A stretch of 64,000 nt of DNA from Mycolicibacterium rhodesiae JS60 (GCA_000230935.2 AGIQ01000005.1:310001-374000); one strand, 5' to 3'. Numbered from the stretch's first letter, positions 1 through 10,420 are shown. Numbers and translations: made by a program. Notes: generated from the sequence alone by a model not told the origin.

Positions 1-743
1 GTCGCTGCCAGCGTGCCCTCGAGTCGTTGAGTGAGCTCCACACCCAAAGTCTCCCCGACGAAATCTTTGTTGCTGAGTGCCATCAGCACCGGCCATCCGG
101 TCTTAACAAGATCTTTTACGTGGCGCAACAAAGTAAGGCCGTGGTAAGTGTTTTTGCCGAAATCGTGGGTCGGATCGATCAGAATCGCGTCTCTGGCAAC
201 CCCGAGCGAGACGGCTCTTTCGGCGGCGGCAGTCACCTCGGCAATGACGTCATCGACCACACCCGTCACAGTGGTCCCATAGTTGACACGAAAGGGCCGG
301 GTCCGCGGCTGGGCACCGCCGGTGTGCGAACACACCAGCCCGGCCCCGAATTCGGCCGCGACCTCGGGTAATGCCGGGTCGGCGCCGGCCCAGGTGTCGT
401 TGATCAGGTCGGCTCCGGCCGCGCAGGCCTGTTTGGCCACCGACGACCGCCAGGTATCGACGCTGATCAGCTGGTCGGGGTATTCGGCACGCAGCCATTC
501 GATGAAGGGCACCACGCGGGCGATCTCTTCGTCGGCGTCGACCAGGGTTCCCGGGCCGGCCTTCACTCCCCCGACGTCGACGACATCGGCGCCGTCGGCG
601 ACGACGCGGTGGGCGGCGTCCTTTGCTGCTTCGTCGGTGAAGGTCGCGCCGCGGTCGTAGAAAGAGTCGGGCGTGCGGTTGACGATCGCCATGATCAGCG
701 CGCGATCACCGGCCACCGGCCGTCCGCAGAACGTCGACTCCAC
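1..743 (-). CDS. folP2: Dihydropteroate synthase homologue FolP2, C-terminus cut by window edge
   Basis: The reverse strand reads without a stop from a GTG at 743 to the left edge (about 247 residues). It contains the DHPS landmarks MAIVNRTPDSF, VDVGGVKAGPG, ISVDTW, LINDTW and LIDPTHDFGKN, so it is a TIM-barrel pterin-binding protein. Mycobacterial FolP2 paralogues are reported to lack normal DHPS activity, unlike FolP1; that is family knowledge, not visible here. There is no in-frame ATG, GTG or TTG upstream of the GTG before fadD6, which ends 47 bases upstream, so the two are probably cotranscribed (the order fadD6-folP2 is also found in M. tuberculosis). Confident on family, less on the start. 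Confidence 0.9.
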   Translation of the reverse strand, partial: MESTFCGRPVAGDRALIMAIVNRTPDSFYDRGATFTDEAAKDAAHRVVADGADVVDVGGVKAGPGTLVDADEEIARVVPFIEWLRAEYPDQLISVDTWRSSVAKQACAAGADLINDTWAGADPALPEVAAEFGAGLVCSHTGGAQPRTRPFRVNYGTTVTGVVDDVIAEVTAAAERAVSLGVARDAILIDPTHDFGKNTYHGLTLLRHVKDLVKTGWPVLMALSNKDFVGETLGVELTQRLEGTLAA

Positions 744-790
744 CCCTCCATGGTGCCTGGTGGCGCCGAGATCGACGAAATGCCGGGGGC

Positions 791-2572
791 TCAGCCCTTG
801 GGGCGGGAGCCGGCAGCGACTTCCTTCGGGTACTCCGGATAGAACGGCACGTAGCCCTCGTCCTTGCCGGCCAGCACGTACAGCGGGTCCTCGATCTCCT
901 CGCCGTAGGCCTGCTTGCGCAGGTCGACCTTGCGGCTCTTGAACGTCGACGTGGTCTCCAGCGACTCGACGATCCGGATGAACAGCGGCACGGCGTAGCT
1001 GGGCAGGTTGCCGTAGACGGTCTGAGCCAGCGCCTTGCCGTCGAACTCGACACCGTCGCGCAGCTTGATCGCCGCCATGCCGGCCCGCCCACCGGTGTCG
1101 GGCACCTCCACGCCGAACACCGTCGACTCCTCGACGCTCTTGTCCTGACCGAGCGCCCCCTCGACCTGTGTGGTGGCGACGTTCTCGCCCTTCCACCGGA
1201 AGGTGTCGCCGAGCCGGTCGGCGAAGGCCGCGTGACCCATCCCCTGCGGATTCATCACGTCACCGGTGTTGAACCACACATCGCCGTCCTTGAAGGCGTT
1301 GCGGACCAACTTCTTTTCGCTGGCTTCGGAGTCGGTGTAGCCGTCGAAGGGCGACAGCTTGTTCACCGGGCTGATCAGCAGGCCGGGCTGGCCGGGCGGC
1401 ACCTTGCGGACCCGGCCGTTCTCGTCGCGGGCCGGCTCGCCGGTCTCGGCGTCGTACTCGACGTAGGCCAGCGGTGTCGGGCTGATCCCGGTGCTCTTGG
1501 GGATGTTGAAGATGTTGATGAATGCGGCGTTGCCCTCGCTGGCGGCGTAGAACTCGGCGACCCGGCCGATTCCGAACCGGCGGGTGAACTCGTCCCAGAT
1601 CTCCGGGCGCAGGCCGTTGCCGGCGATGACGCGGATCTTGTGGGCGCGGTCGGTGGCCTTGGCCGGCTGGTTGAGCAGATAGCGGCACACCTCGCCGATG
1701 TAGATGAAGGCGGTGGCCTCCATCTGAATGACCTCGTCCCAGAACCGCGACGCCGAGAACGACTTGCCCAGTGCCAGTGTGCCGCCGGCATTGATCACCG
1801 ACGAGACCGCGACCGTGAGCGCGTTGTTGTGGTAGAGCGGCAGCGGGCAGTACAGGGTGTCATCGCTCTTGAGCCGAAGACCCAGGCCGCCAAAGGCTCC
1901 CAGCGCACGCAGCCACCGATGGTGGGTCATCACGCTGGCCTTGGGATGTCCCGTGGTGCCCGAGGTGAAGATGTAGAACGCGGTGTCCTTGGCGCGTACT
2001 TCCGAGGCCGACGCAGGATTGCCCGTCGGCTTACCCGTTGCCTGCTCGACGAGTTCTTCGACCGTCATCAACTGTGCGATCTCGGCGCCGCTTTCCTTGA
2101 TCGGGTCGATCAGGTCGGACTCGGCGACCACCACCGTCGCTTTGAGCAGACCGATGCTGTGCGACAACACATCTGAACGCTGGTGATAGTTCAGCATGCC
2201 GGCGACGGCGCCGCACTTGACGGCGGCCAGCATCATCAGGACCGCGTTTGGCGAGTTCCGCATCATGATGCCGACGACGTCGCCGCGGCGAACTCCCTTG
2301 TCGGCCAACACCGCCGCGAACCGGTTGGCCGTCGCGTTGGCTTCGGAATAGGTGAGCTTCTCGTCGCCGAAGCGGATGAACACGTGGTCGCCGTAGCGCG
2401 CGGCGCGGTCCTGAAACACCTTGCCGATCGAGGTCTTCGACGTCGGCAGCGCCAGGAACCCGGTCACCACGCCGCGAAGGATCACCGGCGCGTCCGCGAT
2501 CACCGACGGCAGCCGCCTCGCAACGTCGAGCAGCCCCACCGACTTCCGTGCCCCAGACTCGTCACTGGTCAT
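791..2572 (-). CDS. fadD6: Long-chain fatty acyl-CoA synthetase FadD6
   Basis: An AMP-forming acyl-CoA synthetase that activates fatty acids through an acyl-adenylate. The ATP/AMP loop YIFTSGTTGHPKAS lies near residues 200-213; later come the adenylation motifs YAASEG and WFNTGDV and a C-terminal lysine-bearing segment TFKSRKVDLR. At about 593 residues it has the length of the family and resembles M. tuberculosis FadD6 (Rv1206), related to the FATP/very-long-chain synthetases. I chose the ATG at 2572 (MTSDES); an in-frame GTG at 2590 would add six residues and sits on a GGAGG sequence, so it remains possible. It precedes folP2 in the same direction. Confidence 0.92.
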   Translation of the reverse strand: MTSDESGARKSVGLLDVARRLPSVIADAPVILRGVVTGFLALPTSKTSIGKVFQDRAARYGDHVFIRFGDEKLTYSEANATANRFAAVLADKGVRRGDVVGIMMRNSPNAVLMMLAAVKCGAVAGMLNYHQRSDVLSHSIGLLKATVVVAESDLIDPIKESGAEIAQLMTVEELVEQATGKPTGNPASASEVRAKDTAFYIFTSGTTGHPKASVMTHHRWLRALGAFGGLGLRLKSDDTLYCPLPLYHNNALTVAVSSVINAGGTLALGKSFSASRFWDEVIQMEATAFIYIGEVCRYLLNQPAKATDRAHKIRVIAGNGLRPEIWDEFTRRFGIGRVAEFYAASEGNAAFINIFNIPKSTGISPTPLAYVEYDAETGEPARDENGRVRKVPPGQPGLLISPVNKLSPFDGYTDSEASEKKLVRNAFKDGDVWFNTGDVMNPQGMGHAAFADRLGDTFRWKGENVATTQVEGALGQDKSVEESTVFGVEVPDTGGRAGMAAIKLRDGVEFDGKALAQTVYGNLPSYAVPLFIRIVESLETTSTFKSRKVDLRKQAYGEEIEDPLYVLAGKDEGYVPFYPEYPKEVAAGSRPKG

Positions 2573-2630
2573 TCGGCGCCCTACCTCCACCTATCTCGCC
2601 CGTCCCGCGGTCAGCCTAGTCCCGAACCGG

Positions 2631-3200
2631 CTACCGCCCGGCCGCGCAGACCTCGATGGCCGATTCGACATCGCCCACGACCACCAACCGGTCCAGCGCG
2701 GCGCGCGCGACATAGCCAGTCTCGACCAGCGAGTCCAGCCAGGTGCGCAGTCCGTCATAGTGGCCGGCGGGATCGAGCAGCACCACCGGCTTTGCATGCA
2801 TACCCAGGTACCCCGCGGTCCAGGTTTCGAAAAGTTCCTCCAGCGTGCCGATCCCGCCGGGCAGTGCGATGAAGGCGTCGCTGCGGTCCTCCATGACTTG
2901 TTTGCGCTGCCGCATGGTGTCGGTGACGATCAGCTCGTCGGCGTCGACATCGGCCAGCTCGCGATGCACCAGGGCCTTGGGGATGACGCCGACGGTTCGC
3001 CCGCCGTGGGACCGAGACCCCTCGGCGACCGCACCCATCGCCGAGACGTTGCCGCCGCCGGATACCAGCGTCCAGCCGCGATCGGCGATCGCTTCGCCCA
3101 CCTGGCGCGCGAGGTCGAGCAGCTCAGGGTGGCGCGGGCCGGACGCGCAGTACACACAGACGGCCCACTCGTCGTCGCGGTTCTCGGATCCCGGGTGCAC
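2631..3200 (-). CDS. LOG-family protein (Rv1205-like cytokinin riboside monophosphate phosphoribohydrolase)
   Basis: A 189-residue Rossmann-like protein of the TIGR00730/LOG family. The second signature, PGGIGTLEE, is intact; the first is GGGNVSAMG instead of the usual GGGxxGLMG form, a variant also remembered in the M. tuberculosis Rv1205 protein. Family members cleave cytokinin riboside 5'-monophosphate to the free base, and the mycobacterial member is linked with cytokinin production and its turnover by the proteasome. Next in the same direction lies fadD6, 58 bases downstream. Function is inferred from the family. Confidence 0.85.
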   Translation of the reverse strand: MHPGSENRDDEWAVCVYCASGPRHPELLDLARQVGEAIADRGWTLVSGGGNVSAMGAVAEGSRSHGGRTVGVIPKALVHRELADVDADELIVTDTMRQRKQVMEDRSDAFIALPGGIGTLEELFETWTAGYLGMHAKPVVLLDPAGHYDGLRTWLDSLVETGYVARAALDRLVVVGDVESAIEVCAAGR

Positions 3201-3272
3201 TGGGCAAACCTAACGCAGTCGATTTCTCCGCTATTGCCCTGCCGGTGCGCGGCCGGCAAATAAAGTCCGGCT

Positions 3273-5339
3273 ATGCCGATTCGGTGGCCGCTCGCGCCTC
3301 GCCAGTCCCTCGATAGCGCGATCGAACTCCTGGCGGCGCACAGCGGCGTGGCCATCCTGGGTGCCGACGGGACCGGTAAGACGACGCTGGCCGAGCAGAT
3401 CGCCGACCGGCTCGGCGAGAAGAATCCGGTGCGGGTGATCGCCACCGCGACGCAGGCCGCCGTGCCGTTCGGGGCGTTCGGCTCGCTGGTGGAGGTCACC
3501 GAGGTCGGCAAGCCGGCCGCACTGATCCGCTCGGCGCTGGATTCCCTACTGGCCCAAGCAGACAGCACCCTGATCGTCGTCGACGACGCCCATCTGCTCG
3601 ACCCGCTCTCGGCCACGCTGGTGTACCAGTTGGCCCGCCACGAGCAGGGCCGGCTGATCGTGACGGTCCGGACGGGCGGACCGCTGTCGTCAGGGGCCCT
3701 GCCGTCGGCGGTGGCCGCCTTGTGGGACGACGGGCTGTTGGCCCGCCTGGAGATCGGCCCGCTCGACGAGGCCGAAACCCGGGCCGTGCTGGCCGCACTG
3801 GATGACCCGCGCGAGGACGCCTACCAGCGCAGCGGCGGCAACCCCCTGGAGCTGCGGATGCTGATGCAGACCCGCTCGGCGGCAACCTCTCTGGAGGCAC
3901 TCGTCGACGCGTACCTCGCCGGGCTGCCGTCCCCGGCGCGCAGGGCGCTGACCTATCTGGCGGTGCACGAGCCGCTGTCACAGGTCGACCTGTCCGCGCT
4001 GGCCGGCGACGATGCCGTCGAACAGGCCGAAAGTGCCGGGGCGGCAATCTTTTTCGGCTCGACGGTCTATGCTGGTCATCCGTTGTTCATCGAGCGGGTG
4101 GCCAGGGCCGCCGACCCGGCCGACGTGCGTCGGCTCCGCACCGAAGTCGTCACGCAGCTGGGCACCCGGCCGTGCCGCGACCTGGCCGACCGGCTGGGCC
4201 GGGCGGTGCTGGCCACCGACAGCGACGCCCCCGAGCCCGTCGACGACGTGGTGGCCGCGGCCCAGCAGGCGCTGCGGCTGGGCGATCTGAGGGTCGCCGA
4301 ACGGCTCGCCGATTCGGCACTGCAGCGCTGCGAGCGCTTCGATGCGCGGCTGGCGCTGAGTTACGCGCTGGCCTGGCAGGGCCGGGGCCGCGAGGCCGAT
4401 TCGGTGTTGGCCGCCGTGGCTGCCGAGGCGCTGACCGAGGCGCAGCTGATGGCGTGGGCGTTGCCACGGGCGGCCAACCAGTTCTGGATGCTCTCGGAAC
4501 CCGAACGTGCCACGGCATTCCTGCAGAACACTCGCAAACGGATCAGCGCGGCGGCCGACCGCCTGACGCTGGATGCGCTGTCGGCGACATTCGCCATGAA
4601 CGCCGGCAACCTGGCGCGGTCGGTACAGATCGCCTCCGAGGTGCTGGCCGCCCCGGAGGCCGAGGACATGGCGGTGGCGTGGGCGGCGAGCGCGGCGGCG
4701 CTGTGCTCGGCGCGGATGGGCCGGTTCGATCAGGTCGGCGCACTGGTGGATCGAGCGCTGGGCGCCGAGCATCCCGGGCTGCTGCGGTTCACTGTCGGCC
4801 TGGCGCAGACGACGACGCTGCTGATGACCGGGCAGCCGGAGAGGGCGCACGAAACCGCGCGGCAATTCACCGATTTCGCCGAACTGGCCCAGCCCGGCCG
4901 GTCGATCGGCGAGGTGTTGATGGCACAGGTGCTGATCGCACAGGGCGATCCGGCGGGCGCGGCGCGGCTGCTGGGGCCGGCGGCGGCGACGCTGGAGCGG
5001 ACCGGGTATTCGTGGGGACCGCTGTCGCTGATGTACCTGGCGGGCGCGCTGGCCCAGCAGGGCGAGATCGCCGAGTCGGCGAAGACCCTCAGCCGCGCGG
5101 AGGCCAAGCACGGCACCAAGTCGGCGCTGTTCACCCCCGAGCTGGGGGTGGCGCGGGCCTGGCAGCTCGCGGCGATGGGCGACTCCGATGCGTCGGTCGA
5201 TGCTGCCCGGGACGCCGCTCGCGGTGCCGAGCGCAGCGGCCAGCTGGGAGTGGCGCTGTGGGCGTGGAACGAGGCGGTCCGGCTGGGCGATACCCGCGCC
5301 GCCGGTGAATTGGAGAGGGCCCGTCAGGCCGTCAGGTAG
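3273..5339 (+). CDS. STAND-type ATPase with helical-repeat C-terminus (Rv1204c-like)
   Basis: A 688-residue protein with a Walker A motif GADGTGKTT at residues 30-38 and a Walker B stretch [10 protein letters not shown] near 100-109, followed by an NTPase lid and several hundred residues of alanine/leucine-rich helical repeats resembling TPR units. The plan is that of MalT/LuxR-type STAND regulators, but no LuxR helix-turn-helix is visible at the C-terminus (it ends [12 protein letters not shown]), so it is probably not a DNA-binding activator by itself. The place beside the LOG protein and dapE matches Rv1204c in M. tuberculosis. It overlaps the 3' end of convergent dapE by 16 bases. Exact role unknown. 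Confidence 0.8.
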   Translation: MPIRWPLAPRQSLDSAIELLAAHSGVAILGADGTGKTTLAEQIADRLGEKNPVRVIATATQAAVPFGAFGSLVEVTEVGKPAALIRSALDSLLAQADSTLIVVDDAHLLDPLSATLVYQLARHEQGRLIVTVRTGGPLSSGALPSAVAALWDDGLLARLEIGPLDEAETRAVLAALDDPREDAYQRSGGNPLELRMLMQTRSAATSLEALVDAYLAGLPSPARRALTYLAVHEPLSQVDLSALAGDDAVEQAESAGAAIFFGSTVYAGHPLFIERVARAADPADVRRLRTEVVTQLGTRPCRDLADRLGRAVLATDSDAPEPVDDVVAAAQQALRLGDLRVAERLADSALQRCERFDARLALSYALAWQGRGREADSVLAAVAAEALTEAQLMAWALPRAANQFWMLSEPERATAFLQNTRKRISAAADRLTLDALSATFAMNAGNLARSVQIASEVLAAPEAEDMAVAWAASAAALCSARMGRFDQVGALVDRALGAEHPGLLRFTVGLAQTTTLLMTGQPERAHETARQFTDFAELAQPGRSIGEVLMAQVLIAQGDPAGAARLLGPAAATLERTGYSWGPLSLMYLAGALAQQGEIAESAKTLSRAEAKHGTKSALFTPELGVARAWQLAAMGDSDASVDAARDAARGAERSGQLGVALWAWNEAVRLGDTRAAGELERARQAVR

Positions 5340-6388
5340 CGCCGCAGCGTGTCGGCGACGGCGGTGATCTGCGCGAGCGCCACGCGCTCGTCGCGTGTGT
5401 GCGCCAGGTTCGGATCGCCGGGCCCGTAGTTCACGGCGGGGATGCCCAGCGCGGCGAACCGAGCGACGTCGGTCCAGCCGAATTTGGCGCGCACCATCCC
5501 GTCGGCGGCCGCCACCAGCGCCGCGGCCGCGGGGTGACGCAGCCCGGGCAGCGCGCCTGCGGCGACATCGGTCTGCTCCAGGTGCACGTCCAGCCCGTCG
5601 AACACCTCGCGCACGTGGGCCAGCGCGGTCTCCGGTGAGCGGTCCGGGGCGAACCGGAAGTTGACGGTCAGCGCGGCGGCGTCCGGGATGACATTGCCTG
5701 CCACCCCGCCGGAGATCTTCACCGCCGAAAGGCCTTCCCGGTACGTGCAGCCGTCGATGTCGACGAGGCGGGCGTCATAGGCCGAGAGTCGGTCCAGCAC
5801 GGCGCCGAGTTTGTGAATCGCGTTGTCGCCCAGCCACGATCGGGCCGAGTGCGCGCGGGTACCGTCGGCGGAGATGACGACCCGCAGGGTGCCCTGGCAG
5901 CCCGCCTCGATGTAGCCGCTGGACGGTTCACCCAGGATCGCGACGTCAGCGACCAGCCAGTCCGGCAGCTCCCGTTCGATGCGGTTCAGGCCGTTGGCCG
6001 AGGCTTCGATCTCCTCGCAGTCGTACATGATCAGCGTGATGTCGTGGGCCGGCTCGGCGATCGTGGCGGCCAGGTGCAGGAAGACCGCGTCACCGGATTT
6101 CATGTCCGATGTGCCGCAGCCGAAGAGGTGGTCGCCCTCGAACCGGGACGGCACGTTGTCGGCGATCGGGACGGTGTCCAGATGGCCGGCCAGCACCACG
6201 CGCGACGGCAGGCCGAAGTTCGTGCGCGCCAGCACCGCGTCGCCATTGCGGACGATCTCGTAGCCTTTCGCCTGCGCCCGCAGCGCGGCTTCCACCTCGT
6301 CGGCGATCCTGGCCTCGTCGCGCGAGACGCTCGGGATGTCGACGAGCGCGGCAGTCAGCGCGATCGGGTCAGCATGTAGGTCCAACAC
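5324..6388 (-). CDS. dapE: Succinyl-diaminopimelate desuccinylase
   Basis: Cytosolic M20 metallopeptidase-fold enzyme that removes succinate from N-succinyl-L,L-DAP in lysine and peptidoglycan precursor synthesis. Visible metal-site motifs are GHLDTVP (His69, Asp71), GTSDMKSG (Asp96), DCEE (around 124-126) and a late GDPNLAH histidine. From the GTG at 6388 (VLDLHADP) the protein is 354 residues, the length of the M. tuberculosis enzyme; a longer reading frame runs to 6487 but would put the start into the dapD promoter region. It is divergent from dapD, 116 bases away, so the two DAP genes share a control region. Confidence 0.92.
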   Translation of the reverse strand: MLDLHADPIALTAALVDIPSVSRDEARIADEVEAALRAQAKGYEIVRNGDAVLARTNFGLPSRVVLAGHLDTVPIADNVPSRFEGDHLFGCGTSDMKSGDAVFLHLAATIAEPAHDITLIMYDCEEIEASANGLNRIERELPDWLVADVAILGEPSSGYIEAGCQGTLRVVISADGTRAHSARSWLGDNAIHKLGAVLDRLSAYDARLVDIDGCTYREGLSAVKISGGVAGNVIPDAAALTVNFRFAPDRSPETALAHVREVFDGLDVHLEQTDVAAGALPGLRHPAAAALVAAADGMVRAKFGWTDVARFAALGIPAVNYGPGDPNLAHTRDERVALAQITAVADTLRRYLTA

Positions 6389-6504
6389 AACTTCCCAGGC
6401 TAGCGGGTCCCGTTTTCCTCGCGAGCAGACATAAACCCCCCAAATAGGCGGCGTGTCGGGGCGACTTTGCGTCTGCTCGGCCGACAAAAGTAGCCTCTAG
6501 CACC

Positions 6505-7449
6505 GTGACTTCTGCTGCGGGCGTCGGACTGGCCACCATCACCGAGGACGGCACCGTCCTGGACACTTGGTTCCCCAACCCCGAACTGGGCGCCTACAGC
6601 CCGTCGGGCAGCACCCGGCTGTCCGCCGACGACGCACCCGAGGATCTGGCCGCCCTGGCCGGCACCGATGCGGCGCGGGGCGTCGAGACCATCGTCGTGC
6701 GCACGGTGATCGCCGACCTGGACGACAAGCCGGCCGACACCTACGACGCCTACCTGCGGCTGCACCTGCTGTCGCACCGCCTGGTCGAACCGCACGGGTG
6801 CAACCTCGACGGCATCTTCGGGGTGCTGACCAACGTGGTGTGGACCAACTTCGGGCCGTGCCAGATCGAGGGCTTCGAAGAAGTCCGGGTTCGGCTGCGC
6901 CGCCGCGGCCACGTGACGGTGTACGGCGTGGACAAATTCCCGCGGATGGTCGACTACGTGATGCCGACCGGGGTACGGATCGCCGACGCCGACCGGGTCC
7001 GCCTCGGTGCGCACCTGGCCCCGGGCACCACCGTCATGCACGAGGGCTTCGTGAACTTCAACGCGGGCACGCTGGGCGCCTCGATGGTGGAGGGCCGCAT
7101 CTCGGCGGGCGTGGTCGTCGACGACGGCTCCGACGTCGGTGGCGGCGCCTCGATCATGGGCACACTCTCCGGTGGAGGCACCCAGGTGATCTCGGTCGGC
7201 AAGCGCTGCTTGCTGGGTGCGAATGCGGGACTGGGCATTTCACTGGGTGACGACTGCATCATCGAGGCCGGCCTGTACGTGACAGCAGGCACGAAGGTCA
7301 CCACCCCGGACGGCACAACCGTGAAGGCCCGTGACCTCTCTGGCGCGAACAACCTTCTGTTCCGGCGCAATTCGGTGACCGGAGCGGTGGAGGTCGTCGG
7401 CCGCGACGGCAAGGGCATCGCGCTCAACGAGGCGCTGCACGCCAACTAG
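6505..7449 (+). CDS. dapD: Tetrahydrodipicolinate N-succinyltransferase
   Basis: Transfers succinyl from succinyl-CoA to tetrahydrodipicolinate, the step that creates the substrate chain for DapC and DapE in this window. The 314-residue protein has the actinobacterial DapD layout: an N-terminal alpha/beta part, then a left-handed beta-helix of hexapeptide repeats from about residue 150 to 260 (for example [16 protein letters not shown] and [14 protein letters not shown]). It starts with GTG; the TAGCCT 8 bases upstream could act as a -10 element of a leaderless or near-leaderless transcript. Matches Rv1201c in length and order. Confidence 0.93.
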   Translation: MTSAAGVGLATITEDGTVLDTWFPNPELGAYSPSGSTRLSADDAPEDLAALAGTDAARGVETIVVRTVIADLDDKPADTYDAYLRLHLLSHRLVEPHGCNLDGIFGVLTNVVWTNFGPCQIEGFEEVRVRLRRRGHVTVYGVDKFPRMVDYVMPTGVRIADADRVRLGAHLAPGTTVMHEGFVNFNAGTLGASMVEGRISAGVVVDDGSDVGGGASIMGTLSGGGTQVISVGKRCLLGANAGLGISLGDDCIIEAGLYVTAGTKVTTPDGTTVKARDLSGANNLLFRRNSVTGAVEVVGRDGKGIALNEALHAN

Positions 7450-7468
7450 GCAGCCCTTGACGAGTGCG

Positions 7469-7816
7469 CTAGTCCCCCGACAGGATGCAGAACTCGTTGC
7501 CTTCCGGATCGGCCAGCACCACCCAACTCTGCTCCCCCTGACCGATGTCGACGTGGCACGCGCCCAGCGCCAGCACGCGGTCGATTTCGGCCTGCTGATC
7601 GTCGGGAGTGAAGTCGAAGTGGATGCGGTTCTTCACCGTTTTGGCATCGGGCACTTCCAGGAACAGCCAGTCCGGCCCGGCGCCTGCGGGTGCGCGCAGT
7701 GCCACGTCACCGTCGTCGGTCGGCTCGGCCGGCCAGCCCAGCACCGTCGACCACCACGCGGACAGCGCATGGATGTCGTGGGTGTCGATGCAGACCTCGC
7801 TGAACCGCAGCGTCAT
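7469..7816 (-). CDS. VOC (glyoxalase-like) family protein
   Basis: A 115-residue protein with a single vicinal-oxygen-chelate fold: beginning FSEVCIDTHDIHALSAWW, an internal RIHFDFTP strand with a possible metal-ligand histidine, and ending WVVLADPEGNEFCIL, the standard VOC closing strand with a conserved glutamate. Such small VOC proteins work as dimers and include lyases, dioxygenases and binding proteins; substrate cannot be told. Its ATG overlaps the stop of fadD36 by 4 bases (ATGA), so both are in one transcription unit and probably coupled in translation. Confidence 0.82.
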   Translation of the reverse strand: MTLRFSEVCIDTHDIHALSAWWSTVLGWPAEPTDDGDVALRAPAGAGPDWLFLEVPDAKTVKNRIHFDFTPDDQQAEIDRVLALGACHVDIGQGEQSWVVLADPEGNEFCILSGD

Positions 7817-9213
7817 TTCATCAGCTCCTTCTTGACGACTTTGCCCATCGCGTTACGCGGCAGCGAGTCGACGATCCGCACCTCCCGCGGCCGTTTGTGG
7901 ATCGAAAGTTGCTCGGCCACATAGCTAATCAGCTCGTCGGGCTTGGCTTCACCGACCACGAACGCGACGATGCGCTGACCGAGGTCGGGATCGGGCAGGC
8001 CGACCACGGCCACCTCATCGACACCGGAATGGCCCAGTAGCACCGCCTCAACTTCACCCGCCCCGACCCGGAAGCCGCCGGATTTGATCAGGTCCACCGA
8101 TTCACGCCCGACGATGCGGTGCATACCGCCGCCGTCGATGACAGCGGCGTCCCCGGTGCGATACCAGCCGTCGGGATCGAACGACTCGGCCGTGGCATCG
8201 GGCCGATTGAGGTAGCCGTCGAACAGGGTGGGCGCCTTGACGTGAAGGCTGCCAATGGTTTCCCCGTCATGCTCGGCGACCGAACCGTCCTCGCGCACCA
8301 GCCGGGTCTGCACCCCGGTCAGCGGCAGACCCACCCACCCCGGCCTGCGTTCGCCGTCGGCCCTGGTGCTCAAGGTGATCAGCGACTCGGTGCTGCCGTA
8401 CCGCTCGACGGGCGCGTGACCGGTGAGTTCGGCAAGCCTGTCGAAAACCGGAACCGGCAGCGGCGCACTGCCCGACACCAGCAGCCGCGCCGAGGACAGC
8501 GCGCTCGCGGCGGCGGTATCGGCCACCACCCGCGACCACACCGTCGGAACCGCGAAATACAAACTGCCACCGGCGGCGGCGTAGCCTGCCGGAGTCGGTT
8601 TTCCGGTGTGAACGAAGCGATTTCCCACCCGCAGCGAGCCGAGCAGGCCGAGGACCAGCCCGTGCACGTGGAACAGCGGCAGGCCGTGCACCAGAGTGTC
8701 GTCGGGGCTCCACTGCCAGGCCGTGGCCAGGGCGTCGATATCGGCGGCGATCGCGCCACGACTGATCAGCACGCCCTTGGGCAGCCCGGTGGTGCCGGAG
8801 GTGTACATGACCATCGCTGTGTTCTGCGGCGGGGGCTCGGCGTAGCGGTGCCATGACCGTGCGTGCAACCGGACCGGAATGTGCGGAAGGCCGCCGAGGT
8901 CGGCGGGCAGCTCCCCGAGCCAGGCCTGGGCGCCGGAGTCGGAGAGGATGTGCGCCCGTTCCGCGACGCCGACGTCCGCCGGCACCGGCACGAACGGCAC
9001 CCCGGCGATCAGGCAGCCGGTCACGGCGAGCACCGTCGTCGCGGTGGGGGTCGCCAAGACGGCCACCCGGCCGGCGCCGCCCACCCGCTCGGCCACCGAG
9101 GTGGCGGCGCCGACGAGATCACTACGAGACAGCACGGCACCGTCGATGCGCACGGCGTCGCCGATATCGGCTCCGGCGGCGACGGCGGCCGGATTCAGGG
9201 AGGCCAGCAGCAC
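7813..9213 (-). CDS. fadD36: Acyl-CoA synthetase FadD36
   Basis: AMP-dependent synthetase with the phosphate loop VMYTSGTTGLPKGV near residue 135, the YGSTES adenine-binding motif, GWYRTGDAA and a C-terminal LPRNAMGKVVKKEL lysine motif. From the GTG at 9213 the protein is 466 residues, close to M. tuberculosis FadD36 (Rv1193); an open frame extends further upstream into the NUDIX gene but lacks homology. It is divergent from the NUDIX gene with only 31 bases between start codons, which requires overlapping promoters. Substrate chain length is not evident; family members of this size often activate short or medium acids (malonyl/matB-like features not excluded). Confidence 0.85.
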   Translation of the reverse strand: MLLASLNPAAVAAGADIGDAVRIDGAVLSRSDLVGAATSVAERVGGAGRVAVLATPTATTVLAVTGCLIAGVPFVPVPADVGVAERAHILSDSGAQAWLGELPADLGGLPHIPVRLHARSWHRYAEPPPQNTAMVMYTSGTTGLPKGVLISRGAIAADIDALATAWQWSPDDTLVHGLPLFHVHGLVLGLLGSLRVGNRFVHTGKPTPAGYAAAGGSLYFAVPTVWSRVVADTAAASALSSARLLVSGSAPLPVPVFDRLAELTGHAPVERYGSTESLITLSTRADGERRPGWVGLPLTGVQTRLVREDGSVAEHDGETIGSLHVKAPTLFDGYLNRPDATAESFDPDGWYRTGDAAVIDGGGMHRIVGRESVDLIKSGGFRVGAGEVEAVLLGHSGVDEVAVVGLPDPDLGQRIVAFVVGEAKPDELISYVAEQLSIHKRPREVRIVDSLPRNAMGKVVKKELMK

Positions 9214-9244
9214 GTCGCCGACGGTAGACGAAGATACTGGCCTG

Positions 9245-9790
9245 GTGAAGCCCACCACCCAGGTCTCGTCGCGCGAGGTGTACCGCAACAACTGGCTGAC
9301 CGTGCGTGAGGATGTCGTCCGGCGGCCGGACGGTTCCACCGGCATCTACGGAGTCGTCGACAAACCCGACTACGCGCTGATCATCGCCGTCGACGGCGAT
9401 CGGCTGGCGTTGGTCGAGCAGTACCGGTACCCGCTGGGTGAACGCCGCTGGGAATTCCCCCAGGGCACCGCCCCAGACCGTGCCGAGGTCGCACCGGCCG
9501 AACTCGCCGTGCGCGAGCTGCGCGAGGAGACCGGCCTGACCGCGGGCTCGTTCGTGGTGCTGGGCCGCCTCGACATCGCTGCGGGGATGAGCAGTCAACG
9601 CGGCTCGGTCTTCCTGGCCACCGATATCACCGAGGGCGAGCACGACCGTGAGCACGAGGAACAGGACATGCACTTCGCATGGTTCGAGCGCAGCCGGTTC
9701 GAGGACATGGTCCGCTCCGGCGAGATCACCGATGCCCAGTCGATCGCCGCATACGGGCTACTGCTGCTCAGGGAGCGTTTCGAGTCGTGA
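9245..9790 (+). CDS. NUDIX hydrolase, ADP-ribose pyrophosphatase-like
   Basis: A 181-residue NUDIX protein. The metal-binding core RELREETGL is intact, preceded by WEFPQGTAP; the spacing between the first glycine and the RE pair is longer than in the standard box, as in several ADP-ribose/sugar-nucleotide hydrolases. The N-terminal half (VYRNNWLTVREDVV...GVVDKPDYALII) fits the domain-swapped dimer layout of ADPRases. I chose the GTG at 9245 because homology begins right there (KPTTQVSSREVY); the frame is open further upstream but runs antisense to fadD36. The role is likely housecleaning of nucleoside diphosphate derivatives. Confidence 0.82.
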   Translation: MKPTTQVSSREVYRNNWLTVREDVVRRPDGSTGIYGVVDKPDYALIIAVDGDRLALVEQYRYPLGERRWEFPQGTAPDRAEVAPAELAVRELREETGLTAGSFVVLGRLDIAAGMSSQRGSVFLATDITEGEHDREHEEQDMHFAWFERSRFEDMVRSGEITDAQSIAAYGLLLLRERFES

Positions 9791-9887
9791 CGGTGGCCGA
9801 ATCGTGACCGGCACGCCGTGGGACAGATGTGACAGATGAGGTTTTCTGACGGCTAGGCTGATTACTCGCAACGACGTTCGAGGAGTC

Positions 9888-10391
9888 ATGAGCCGCCACA
9901 GTTGGGGTGCCACGCTGTTGGCCACCGCGACGATCTGCGCCGCGGGACTGCTGTCCCCCGCCTCGGCGCACGGTCAGCCGCTGGCCTGGAACGGCCGCTA
10001 CCAGATGGTGACCTACGCCTCGCAGAAGGCGGGCACCAGTCCGGCGACCCATCAGAAGGAAAACGACTTCGGCGCCGTGTTCACCCTGGCGACCGCGTGC
10101 TCGGGCGGCAGGTGTGTGGCCACCGTCGTCGACGGCCCAGCACCCGGTAACCCGACCATCCCGCAGCCGACCCGCTACACCTGGAACGGATCGGAGTGGG
10201 CCACCACCTACGACTGGGTGTGGGACTGCTTCCTCGGCGACGGCTATCAGAAGCAGTGGAGCCCGGCCACCTCGTGGGCCTTCTATACGCCGCAGCCCGA
10301 CGGATCACTGCGCGGCACCTGGCACACCGACATCTCGTCCGGTCCCTGCCGGGGCAGCGTCGTCATGCCGGTCTCCGCGGTTCCTGCCTGA
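9888..10391 (+). CDS. Secreted protein of unknown function with four cysteines
   Basis: Begins with a typical signal peptide (basic start MSRHSW, hydrophobic core, cleavage probable after SPASAHG). The mature part of about 137 residues has four cysteines (TACSGGRC, WDCF, SGPC) that could form two disulfides and many aromatic residues, suggesting a compact beta-rich extracellular domain. It has the look of a conserved mycobacterial exported protein family, but I do not recognise a function. A GAGGAG ribosome site stands before the ATG. The acyltransferase gene follows 29 bases downstream in the same direction. Confidence 0.78.
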   Translation: MSRHSWGATLLATATICAAGLLSPASAHGQPLAWNGRYQMVTYASQKAGTSPATHQKENDFGAVFTLATACSGGRCVATVVDGPAPGNPTIPQPTRYTWNGSEWATTYDWVWDCFLGDGYQKQWSPATSWAFYTPQPDGSLRGTWHTDISSGPCRGSVVMPVSAVPA

Positions 10392-10420
10392 TCAGCAACG
10401 GTCGGCCACAATGGAGATCG

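Noticed and set aside
6389-6487. Longer N-terminus for dapE
   Set aside because: The extra residues do not resemble DapE and would enter the dapD promoter; GTG 6388 gives exactly the usual 354 residues.
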